From Candidatus Latescibacterota bacterium (GTDB lineage Bacteria; Latescibacterota; UBA2968; UBA8231): a stretch of 6,107 nt of DNA. Below are positions 1-5,141 of this stretch, piece by piece; the stretch's first letter is position 1, and every line of letters begins with the position of its first letter. A model generated the notes under the pieces. That model was not told where the DNA came from, searched no databases, and worked only from the letters and a program-made list of their open reading frames with translations. The stretch covers positions 1 through 6,107 of the forward strand of contig JAJDTN010000155.1 of NCBI GenBank assembly GCA_022827165.1, given 5' to 3'. The translations under genes were made by a program, and so were the position numbers.

Positions 1-1
1 G

Positions 2-1147
2 TTGACCTATGCCGAGGTCGAGCCCGCCCTCGAGGACGGCCCCGCAGCCGGTTGCGCCGCTGGCCATCGGGATCTCCTGAGGGAGATGTGCGACCTCGCG
101 GAGCGCCTGCGGGCGCGGCGGCTGGATCGCGGAGCCATCGACTTCGACCTCCCCGAAGCGGTCGTCGAGGTCGGCGGCGACGGCGTGCCGGTCCGCCTCT
201 CCCGTGGTCTTCGAGGGCGCAGCCACCGGCTCGTCGAGGAGTGCATGCTGGCCGCCAACGAGGCCGTCGCCTCGAGGGCTCTCGACGCCGGTCTTCCCGT
301 TCTCTACAGGGTCCACGATCCACCGGACCCGGAGAAGCTCGAACGCTTCCGCACGCTGGCCGGATCCCTCGGCCGCCGGCTGCCTCCTTCGGGATCCGTA
401 AGCAGCGCTCAACTGCAGCACACCCTGGAGGCCCTGCAGGGTCGTCGCGACTCCGGGCTCCTCGGCCAGTTGATGCTGCGCTCCATGATGCGGGCTCGAT
501 ACGCCGCCGCCTCCAGCGCCCACTTCGGGCTCGCCGTTGAGCCCTACCTCCACTTCACCTCTCCGATCCGCCGTTATCCCGACCTGCTCGTCCACCGCCT
601 CCTGAAAGACCATCTCCTCGAGGCCGAGGCGCCGCACGCGGAGGACCTGGAGTGGCTCGGCGAGTGGACCAGTCACTGCGAACGGAGGGCGGAGGCGGCC
701 GAGCGCGACTACAGGCGGATCAAGCAGTTGCGGTTCATGGCCCGGCGCCTGGGGGAGGAGGTGGACGGGATCGTGTCGGGGGTGGTGGGCGCCGGCCTAT
801 TCATCGAGCTGGACAAGTGGCTGGTGGAGGGGTTCTGCCCCCGGCGCCTGCTCCCCGGCGACGACTTCGAGTTCGACGAGTTGCGCCACCGACTGCGGGG
901 GCGCCGCACCGGCCTCGTCCTCGGCATCGGCACGTCCGTGCGGGTACGGGTGGAGCGGGTCGAGCCCTCCTCGCGGCGGATGGACCTCCAGGTCCTCGAT
1001 GTTCGTGGGGACGGGAGGTCCAAGCGCACGCGTGAGGCGCGCCCGGGGGGCCGCGGCGATCGCCGCGCCTCCGCCCGGGCGGCGCGCCAGGGACGTCGGT
1101 CGGCTCGAAGGGGCGGGGGCCGGGCCGGGAAGCGCCGGTCGCGCTGA
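2..1147 (+). CDS. rnr: Ribonuclease R (RNB-family 3'-5' exoribonuclease), 5'-truncated by window edge
   Basis: This is the C-terminal 381 residues of an RNase II/RNase R-type processive 3'-to-5' exoribonuclease, which degrades structured RNA in the cytoplasm. The reading frame enters from outside the window, so the first codon (TTG) is an internal Leu and not a start. Visible: the second half of the RNB catalytic domain (about residues 1-205), including the family signature HFTSPIRRYPDLLVHR (184-199) and the LVEECMLAANEA helix (78-89). A C-terminal S1 RNA-binding domain follows (about 253-334, beginning VDGIVSGVVGAGLFIEL). The last 48 residues are an Arg/Gly/Ala-rich basic tail. The order RNB-S1-basic tail, and collinearity with E. 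coli RNase R as I recall it (HDKP as HDPP, LRSM kept), favour RNase R over RNase II. The metal-binding Asp cluster of the RNB domain lies upstream and cannot be checked. Confidence 0.95.
   Translation: MTYAEVEPALEDGPAAGCAAGHRDLLREMCDLAERLRARRLDRGAIDFDLPEAVVEVGGDGVPVRLSRGLRGRSHRLVEECMLAANEAVASRALDAGLPVLYRVHDPPDPEKLERFRTLAGSLGRRLPPSGSVSSAQLQHTLEALQGRRDSGLLGQLMLRSMMRARYAAASSAHFGLAVEPYLHFTSPIRRYPDLLVHRLLKDHLLEAEAPHAEDLEWLGEWTSHCERRAEAAERDYRRIKQLRFMARRLGEEVDGIVSGVVGAGLFIELDKWLVEGFCPRRLLPGDDFEFDELRHRLRGRRTGLVLGIGTSVRVRVERVEPSSRRMDLQVLDVRGDGRSKRTREARPGGRGDRRASARAARQGRRSARRGGGRAGKRRSR
1052..1067. repeat. 16-nt perfect palindrome in the rnr 3' end
   Basis: CGCGGCGATCGCCGCG reads the same on both strands. 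It lies inside the codons for the Arg-rich tail of RNase R and is followed at once by another self-complementary GC stretch (GCCCGGGC, 1073-1080). It could fold in the rnr mRNA, but such sequences are also expected by chance in GC-rich Arg/Ala codons. No T tract follows, so it is not called a terminator. Confidence 0.4.
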
Positions 1148-1190
1148 TCGCCGGGTCTTCCGGAAAGCGTGGGATCGGCCCTCCCCCTTG

Positions 1191-1219
1191 TTGACCCCCG
1201 CCGCACACCCCGGTAGTTT
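1191..1219 (+). promoter_or_regulatory. Putative sigma70-type promoter for the miniprotein-holA unit
   Basis: TTGACC (1191-1196, five of six consensus bases) is followed after 17 nt by TAGTTT (1214-1219), which keeps the T1, A2 and T6 positions of a -10 box. It lies in the only non-coding gap between rnr and holA, with the predicted start of transcription near 1226, about 30 nt before the TTG start at 1256. Spacing and location are good; the -10 box is weak. Confidence 0.45.
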
Positions 1220-1255
1220 GCCCACCGGCCCCCTCGTCCCTCACAAGAACTCACG

Positions 1256-1435
1256 TTGATCAAGCTCCTTCTCTTCGGTCTCCTCTGCGGGCTTGGCTAT
1301 CGCCTGATCCGGTCCATCGGCCGGTCGGAGCCCGACGATGCCCGGAGGGCCCGCGCAACCCTCGACCGACGCCGCGTCGTGGAGGCCGAGTTCGAGGATG
1401 CGGCGGACCCGTCCCCGAAGGAGGAGGGGCGGTGA
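1256..1435 (+). CDS. Small single-pass membrane protein upstream of holA, unknown function
   Basis: This is a 59-residue ORF with a TTG start. Residues 2-20 (IKLLLFGLLCGLGYRLIRS) form a hydrophobic segment ending in Arg residues, so a membrane-anchored protein with a short cytoplasmic tail is likely. The tail is charged and carries RRRVVEAEFEDA (41-52). From memory, a V-(D/E)-A-(E/D)-(F/Y)-E motif of this kind recurs near the C-terminus of other short uncharacterised bacterial membrane proteins. Support for a real gene: codon bias like its neighbours, a promoter-like sequence upstream, and a stop codon that overlaps the holA start as GTGA (1432-1435). The 3' end also supplies the holA ribosome-binding site. 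Against it: no clear SD precedes the TTG, so the exact start is uncertain. No function can be assigned. Confidence 0.65.
   Translation: MIKLLLFGLLCGLGYRLIRSIGRSEPDDARRARATLDRRRVVEAEFEDAADPSPKEEGR
1418..1426 (+). promoter_or_regulatory. Ribosome-binding site of holA
   Basis: AAGGAGGAG lies 5 nt before the GTG at 1432, an almost ideal SD sequence. It decides for this GTG start, since no ATG occurs near the N-terminus. It sits inside the last codons of the upstream miniprotein, which suggests translational coupling. Confidence 0.75.
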
Positions 1436-2517
1436 GCGCGGCCAGGCGTTCTCGCTCCTCTCGATGGAATCCGGAGGCCGTGCGCCACCATGTCGAGAAC
1501 GGCGATGGGGCGCCCTTCTACCTGCTCCACGGCGACGAAGCCTACCGCCGCGATGGCCTGTATGAGTGGCTCATGGAACGTCTCCGTCCCGATGCGGCGG
1601 CCGACTTCAACGTCGACCGGTTCCATGGCGACGCTCTCGATCCGCAAAGGCTGCTCGACGTCTACTACTCCTACCCGATGATGGCGACCCACCGGGTGGT
1701 GGCCCTGCGCAACGTCGAGCGCCTGACTCCACCGTTGTGCAAGGCCCTCGAGCCGATCGTCGAAGACCCCTCCGAGAGCTCGGTCCTGCTCGCCGTGGGC
1801 GGCAAGGTCGACATGCGCCGCCGCTTTTTCTCGCAACTGGCGAAACAGGGGATCGGCTGTGAGTTCCGGGTTCCCTACGACAACCAGTTGCCGGAGGTGA
1901 TCCGGGAGATGGCGGCCGAGCGGAACCTGCAGCCTTCCGCCGGCGCCGTGGAGCGACTGGGGATGTACGTGGGAACCCAGTTGGCGGAGCTGGCCAATGA
2001 GCTCGACAAGCTGTCTCTGTTCGTCGGCGGGGCCGGGGCCGTGAAGGATGAGGACGTGGAAGCCCTTGTGGGCACCCGGGGCGAGAGTGTCTTCGACTTC
2101 ACCGATGCCGTGGGCCGGGCGGACCGCCGGGGTGCGGCGGGGCTGCTGCATGCGCTGCTGGAACAGGGCGAGGAGCCGAACCGCATCCTGCCGCTCATGG
2201 CCCGCCATCTGCAGCTGCTGCTTCGCACCCAGCAGCTCGAGAAAGAGGGGCTGCCGAAGGATCGGATGGCGCGCAGCCTGGGAGTCGCGCCCTTCTTCCT
2301 GAAGTCCTACCGGCAACAGGCCCGCCGATTCTCGTCCCTCGCCCTCTGGCGGGGGCTGAGCGCGCTGCGCCGGACCGACGATCTGCTCAAGGGCGGAGGA
2401 GGCAGAACGCGTTCCCGGGCGGTGCTGGACCTCTGTCTGGCGGCCCTGGTCCCACCCCGGCCGGGCACAACCCCTGGGTTGACACGGAAAGACGCTCCCC
2501 AGTATATTGGGCACTGA
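1432..2517 (+). CDS. holA: DNA polymerase III, delta subunit (clamp-loader wrench)
   Basis: This 361-residue protein matches the length and layout of bacterial HolA. As part of the gamma/tau-delta-delta' clamp loader, delta opens the beta sliding clamp so that it can be placed on primed DNA. Visible: FYLLHGDEAYRRDGL (29-43), equivalent to the family's N-terminal Y-L-x-G-(D/E)-(E/D) region of the degenerate AAA+ domain, without a Walker A site as expected. Also visible are DVYYSYPMMATHRVVALRNVE (76-96), LLAVGGKVDMRRRFF (119-133), the LAELANELDKLSLF helix (184-197) of domain II, and the GESVFDFTDAVGRAD start of domain III (217-231). PMM at 82-84 occupies the place of the hydrophobic beta-clamp-binding wedge. 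The GTG start has a strong SD and overlaps the upstream stop. The last 20 or so residues (PPRPGTTPGLTRKDAPQYIGH) look non-conserved; their codons contain the trxA promoter. Confidence 0.95.
   Translation: MSAARRSRSSRWNPEAVRHHVENGDGAPFYLLHGDEAYRRDGLYEWLMERLRPDAAADFNVDRFHGDALDPQRLLDVYYSYPMMATHRVVALRNVERLTPPLCKALEPIVEDPSESSVLLAVGGKVDMRRRFFSQLAKQGIGCEFRVPYDNQLPEVIREMAAERNLQPSAGAVERLGMYVGTQLAELANELDKLSLFVGGAGAVKDEDVEALVGTRGESVFDFTDAVGRADRRGAAGLLHALLEQGEEPNRILPLMARHLQLLLRTQQLEKEGLPKDRMARSLGVAPFFLKSYRQQARRFSSLALWRGLSALRRTDDLLKGGGGRTRSRAVLDLCLAALVPPRPGTTPGLTRKDAPQYIGH
2479..2508 (+). promoter_or_regulatory. sigma70-type promoter for trxA, inside the 3' end of holA
   Basis: A consensus TTGACA (2479-2484) and TATATT (2503-2508) are separated by 18 nt. 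Both boxes are AT-richer than the surrounding GC-rich coding sequence, which makes a chance match less likely. Transcription would start near 2515, at the holA stop codon, giving a leader of about 45 nt before trxA. It probably drives trxA and possibly the two genes behind it. Confidence 0.7.
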
Positions 2518-2519
2518 CA

Positions 2520-2546
2520 GTAAGTGACGGATAAACACTGACTTAC
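2520..2546 (+). repeat. Small inverted and direct repeats in the trxA leader
   Basis: GTAAGT (2520-2525) and ACTTAC (2541-2546) form a 6-nt inverted repeat with a 15-nt loop. CACTGAC is also repeated directly at 2512-2518 and 2536-2542, 24 nt apart. They fall just downstream of the predicted transcription start and end 6 nt before the SD. They may be an operator or a weak leader hairpin, or chance. Confidence 0.35.
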
Positions 2547-2561
2547 CCAACTGGAGGTTCG

Positions 2562-2888
2562 ATGGCCGATCCGATCGTCCTGACCGACGACAACTTCGCA
2601 TCCGAAGTCCTTGAGTCCGACCGGCCCGTGCTCGTCGACTTCTGGGCGACTTGGTGCGGGCCGTGCCGGATGGTCTCGCCCATCGTCGAGGAGCTGGCGG
2701 GCGAATACGACGGCCGTGCCAAGGTCGGCAAGCTCGATGTCGACTCGGCACAGAGGACGGCACAGGAATACGGAATCCGCAGCATTCCCACCCTGCTCAT
2801 CTTTCGCGAGGGAAAGGTCGCCGATCAGGTCATCGGCGCCGTTCCCAAGGTGCAGATCAGCGAGAAGCTGGACGCCGTCCTGGCCTGA
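2562..2888 (+). CDS. trxA: Thioredoxin
   Basis: This is a cytoplasmic thiol-disulfide oxidoreductase of 108 residues, the standard size of bacterial thioredoxin 1. It reduces protein disulfides (for example in ribonucleotide reductase and peroxiredoxins) and is recharged by thioredoxin reductase. Seen directly: the redox motif WCGPC (31-35) within VLVDFWATWCGPCRMVSP, the buried Asp at position 26, Lys57 in the KLDVD strand, the cis-Pro loop SIPT with Pro76, and Gly92. All fall at the same numbers as in E. coli TrxA. There is no signal peptide. The ATG is preceded by GGAGGT (2553-2558), only 3 nt away, a slightly tight spacing. It has its own promoter within holA, so it can be expressed independently of the replication gene. 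Confidence 0.97.
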   Translation: MADPIVLTDDNFASEVLESDRPVLVDFWATWCGPCRMVSPIVEELAGEYDGRAKVGKLDVDSAQRTAQEYGIRSIPTLLIFREGKVADQVIGAVPKVQISEKLDAVLA

Positions 2889-2926
2889 TCTTCTCGCGGC
2901 ACGAACCGATTTCGCCGAACCGTCCC

Positions 2927-3514
2927 ATGCCCCCGGACCCCTTCTGGAGTAACCTCTTCCGCCGCCGGGACCGCGACGGTGACGAACTCTACGAAGTGTT
3001 GTCCAAGGTCCCGGTCTTTCAGGATCTGAGCCGCCGGGAGTTCGAGCGCGTCCGCGAAGTCCTCCATCCGCGCACCTATTCCGCGGAGGAGACCATCGTC
3101 AGAGCGGGGGACCCGGGGGTCGGGATGTATGTCATCCTCTGCGGAGAGGTGGCGGTCCTCCAGGAGGAGGCGGACGGCGCCGCCGTCGAAGTCGCCACCT
3201 TCGGTGAGGGGGACTTCTTCGGAGACCAGGTGCTCCTCGACGAGTCGCCCCGCACCGCCTCCGCGGTGGCCCGGCAGTCGACCAGGGTCGTGGGGCTCTA
3301 CCGTCCCGAGCTGCTCCAGCTGATCAAGAGCCAGCCTCGCATCGGAGTAAAGGTCGTGATGCAGCTCTCGCGCATGGCCGCGGTACGGCTGCGCCAGACC
3401 AACCGCTTGCTGAGGGAGGCCCGGCAGAGGGTGCGCCGGCTCGAGGCGGAGGCTGATTCCGGCGAGCCGGCGGACGGAGCCGGGGCCGGCGAGGAGCCGC
3501 CGGCCGAGGGCTGA
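2927..3514 (+). CDS. Stand-alone cyclic-nucleotide-binding-domain protein (Crp-type sensor fold, no HTH)
   Basis: This 195-residue soluble protein consists of one cNMP-binding-like beta-roll domain (about 24-140) and a helical tail. The N-terminus LYEVLSKVPVFQDLSRREFERV (21-42) is the typical lead-in helix. The core reads GDPGVGMYVILCGEVAVL (61-78) and then the phosphate-binding cassette FFGDQVLLDESPRTAS (97-112) with the phosphate-contacting Arg109. The usual cassette is F-G-E; here it is F-G-D, so the ribose-binding Glu is replaced by Asp100 and the ligand is uncertain. Residues 141-176 form an Arg-rich amphipathic helix or possible coiled coil. Residues 177-195 are low-complexity Gly/Ala/Glu. 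There is no helix-turn-helix, so it is not a Crp/Fnr transcription factor. The ATG at 2927 is the only credible start after the trxA stop but lacks a clear SD. The stop lies 2 nt before the AI-2E-family gene, suggesting joint translation and a regulatory role toward that membrane protein (inference). Confidence 0.85.
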   Translation: MPPDPFWSNLFRRRDRDGDELYEVLSKVPVFQDLSRREFERVREVLHPRTYSAEETIVRAGDPGVGMYVILCGEVAVLQEEADGAAVEVATFGEGDFFGDQVLLDESPRTASAVARQSTRVVGLYRPELLQLIKSQPRIGVKVVMQLSRMAAVRLRQTNRLLREARQRVRRLEAEADSGEPADGAGAGEEPPAEG

Positions 3515-3516
3515 AC

Positions 3517-5016
3517 ATGGGCTCCCTTTCCGGTCCGAGGATCGCGCTGCTGGCGGCCATCCTCACGGCTCTCCTGGCCCTGTGGCTGGTATACCTCCTT
3601 CGGGGCATCTTGGCTCCCTTCGTGCTCGCCTTCGTCCTCGCCTACGTCCTGACGCCGTTGGTGGATGGTATGGAGGCTCGGGGGCTGAGACGCGTGCCCA
3701 GCATCCTGCTGATCTTCCTCGCGACCTTCGCCGTGCTGGCCTTCGGGATGGTCACCCTCGGCAAGCGCATGACCGGGGAGATGATCGATCTCTACGAAGA
3801 CCTGCTGCGGCCGGAGCGCGTCCAGTCCACGATCACCATAACGGGACGGGCGGACCAGGCCCTCTCCGCGCGGGCCACCATCCGGTCGGAGGGCGAGACC
3901 AACCCCTTCGTCCTTCTCGACCCGGCGGACGGAAAGCTCTTTCTGGAGCCGGGACAGCAGACGGCCCTGAGGGTTGAATTCGCTCCACTCGACGTGGCCG
4001 AACATGCGGGCGCCCTCGTCCTGGAGGGCCTGGCCGGCACCCCTCATGCGATACCTCTGCGCGGCAATCTGATGGAGAGGGGAGATCAGAAGGGCGCCTG
4101 GGAGCGACGCCACGGAGGTGCCAGGCCCCTGGGCGAGTGGACCCTCTCGGCGGGAGGTCTCGATTTCGGCCTGGCAGGCCCCCACCTCGTCAGGCGGATC
4201 ACCTCCAAGACCTGGAGACTCGGCCGCTACCTCGGCTTCGGGGAGGAGTCGATGGCCGCCGCCACCACATGGGTCACGACCCACAGCCACCAACTCGTCG
4301 ACGTTCTCTTCGAGCGCACGACGAGGTTCCTCAGCGGCTCGGTGACGACCCGGCTGCTCAGTGGTTTCGTCTCGGGCGTCATGCTCCTGGTCTTGGTTCC
4401 CTTCGTGGCCTTCTTCTTCCTCAAGGAAGGACGGCGGATCACCCGTGCCCTGGTCGAGATGGTCCCCAACGCCTACTTCGAGATGACCCTCAACCTCGTG
4501 CACTCCATCAACCACTCCATCGGCGGGTATATTCGCGGACAGCTTCTCGCCGTCTCCGTCGTCGCCTTCCTCTCGGTGACGGGCTTGATCCTTCTTGAAT
4601 TGCCGTACGCAATTCCCGTGGGCATCGCGGCGGGCCTGGCGAACATGATCCCCTACCTGGGGCCGGTCATCGGCATCGCTTCGGCCACCGGGGTGGCTCT
4701 GGCCACGGCGAGCGGCGGCGCGATGGTGGCCAAGGTGGTCCTGCTGTTCCTGTGCATCCAGATCGTCGACAACGTGCTGGTGCAGCCTATCGTCGTCGCC
4801 CGCAGTGTCGCCCTCCATCCCCTGGTGGTGCTGACGGTGGTGATGATGGGCAGCGAGTTCGGGGGTGTGGTCGGCATGCTGATCGCCGTTCCCGCCACCG
4901 GAATCCTCAAGGTCAGCGTCCAGAGGTTCCACGAGGGAGTCCGGGGGTACCGGATCTCCGGGCTCCCGCGACCCGACGTCCGGGGGGCGACCTGGAGCAG
5001 AGTCTCCCAGAGTTGA
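3517..5016 (+). CDS. AI-2E/PerM-family membrane protein with inserted Ig-like domain
   Basis: This is a 499-residue polytopic inner-membrane protein of the AI-2E exporter/PerM family (UPF0118); members export small solutes, but the substrate cannot be read from sequence. Hydrophobic segments: about 8-28, 32-48, 62-82, 279-302, 341-361, 364-399 (possibly two), 403-425 and 431-464. Family motifs present: LAYVLTPLVDGMEARGL (41-57), FFFLKEGRRI (299-308), INHSIGGYIRGQLL (331-344), ANMIPYLGPVIG (375-386) and VDNVLVQPIVVARSV (417-431). Members are usually near 350 residues. The excess here is all between segments 3 and 4 (83-278), where 103-186 reads as a beta-rich Ig-like module ending PGQQTALRVEFAP...GALVLEG...IPLRGN, typical of ASH/HYDIN-like domains. 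The positive-inside rule (RGLRR at 55-59, KEGRR at 303-307) puts this region outside the cytoplasm. The ATG is 2 nt after the CNB gene, with GAGGG 6 nt upstream. Confidence 0.9.
   Translation: MGSLSGPRIALLAAILTALLALWLVYLLRGILAPFVLAFVLAYVLTPLVDGMEARGLRRVPSILLIFLATFAVLAFGMVTLGKRMTGEMIDLYEDLLRPERVQSTITITGRADQALSARATIRSEGETNPFVLLDPADGKLFLEPGQQTALRVEFAPLDVAEHAGALVLEGLAGTPHAIPLRGNLMERGDQKGAWERRHGGARPLGEWTLSAGGLDFGLAGPHLVRRITSKTWRLGRYLGFGEESMAAATTWVTTHSHQLVDVLFERTTRFLSGSVTTRLLSGFVSGVMLLVLVPFVAFFFLKEGRRITRALVEMVPNAYFEMTLNLVHSINHSIGGYIRGQLLAVSVVAFLSVTGLILLELPYAIPVGIAAGLANMIPYLGPVIGIASATGVALATASGGAMVAKVVLLFLCIQIVDNVLVQPIVVARSVALHPLVVLTVVMMGSEFGGVVGMLIAVPATGILKVSVQRFHEGVRGYRISGLPRPDVRGATWSRVSQS
3823..4074 (+). 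other. Inserted Ig-like (ASH/HYDIN-type) domain within the AI-2E-family protein
   Basis: These are residues 103-186 of the membrane protein. The segment alternates polar and hydrophobic residues as a beta-sandwich would, with the pattern NPFVLLDPADGKLFLEPGQ, then LRVEFAPLDVAEHAGALVL, then IPLRGN. That 'L-x-P-G-x ... V-x-F-x-P ... G-x-L-x-L ... I-P-L-x-G' order is the hallmark of ASH/HYDIN-like Ig folds. The assignment is by pattern from memory; no search was run. Codon use does not differ visibly from the flanks, so there is no sign of a recent insertion. Confidence 0.6.
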
Positions 5017-5042
5017 CAATGGAACAGCCGTGTGGGTACTTA
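5013..5042 (+). promoter_or_regulatory. Possible promoter for the cold-shock-domain gene
   Basis: A perfect TTGACA (5013-5018) overlaps the stop codon of the AI-2E-family gene. The only AT-rich match at usable distance is TACTTA (5037-5042) after 18 nt, a poor -10 box; TAGAGT (5041-5046) is better but 22 nt away. A start near 5050 would give a leader of about 90 nt. Confidence 0.3.
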
Positions 5043-5089
5043 GAGTGATTCGATGACCGGCTCACATATCGGTCGATTCCAGTGCCAGG

Positions 5090-5109
5090 CCGGCGGCGGG
5101 CCCCGCCGG
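5090..5109 (+). repeat. GC-only hairpin in the leader of the cold-shock-domain gene
   Basis: CCGGCGG (5090-5096) pairs with CCGCCGG (5103-5109) around a 6-nt loop: a 7-bp stem made only of G-C pairs. It ends 14 nt before the GGGGAGGAGGG ribosome-binding region. A second small inverted repeat, TGAC-ttgg-GTCA (5112-5123), follows immediately. No T run follows, so it is not a canonical intrinsic terminator. It could be an RNA structure in the leader or part of a transcript end. Confidence 0.5.
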
Positions 5110-5123
5110 ATTGACTTGGGTCA

Positions 5124-5134
5124 GGGGAGGAGGG
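5124..5134 (+). promoter_or_regulatory. Ribosome-binding site of the cold-shock-domain gene
   Basis: GGGGAGGAGGG lies 7 nt before the TTG at 5142 and decides the start. The nearby GTG at 5134 and ATG at 5053 are in other frames, and no in-frame ATG precedes the conserved domain closely. Confidence 0.7.
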
Positions 5135-5141
5135 TGATCGT

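Noticed and set aside
1055..1064. GCGATCGC as a HIP1-type repeat suggesting a cyanobacterium
   Set aside because: The octamer was noticed here, inside a larger palindrome in Arg codons, and nothing else in the gene content or order points to cyanobacteria.
1148..1190. Intrinsic terminator after rnr
   Set aside because: Only a short CCGG-gtctt-CCGG inverted repeat (1151-1163) is present, with no T run after it. This is too weak to call.
1297..2763. Minus-strand ORF of 488 codons opposite holA and the start of trxA
   Set aside because: It lies across two well-supported genes on the other strand, has no recognisable domain or SD, and its composition is typical of a GC-rich shadow frame.
2651..2926. 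Extending the CNB-domain protein upstream into trxA, giving 287 residues
   Set aside because: The extra 92 residues would overlap the thioredoxin active-site region in another frame and have no domain character. The ATG at 2927 gives a normal CNB N-terminus.
2927..3514. Crp/Fnr transcription factor
   Set aside because: The C-terminal part is an Arg-rich helix and low-complexity tail with no helix-turn-helix, so a DNA-binding regulator is not supported.
3298..5019. Long minus-strand ORF of 573 codons opposite the CNB and AI-2E-family genes
   Set aside because: It is antisense to a gene with clear family motifs. Its product is a low-complexity His/Asp/Glu/Gly/Arg mixture with no domain, as expected when GC-rich codons suppress stops on the opposite strand.
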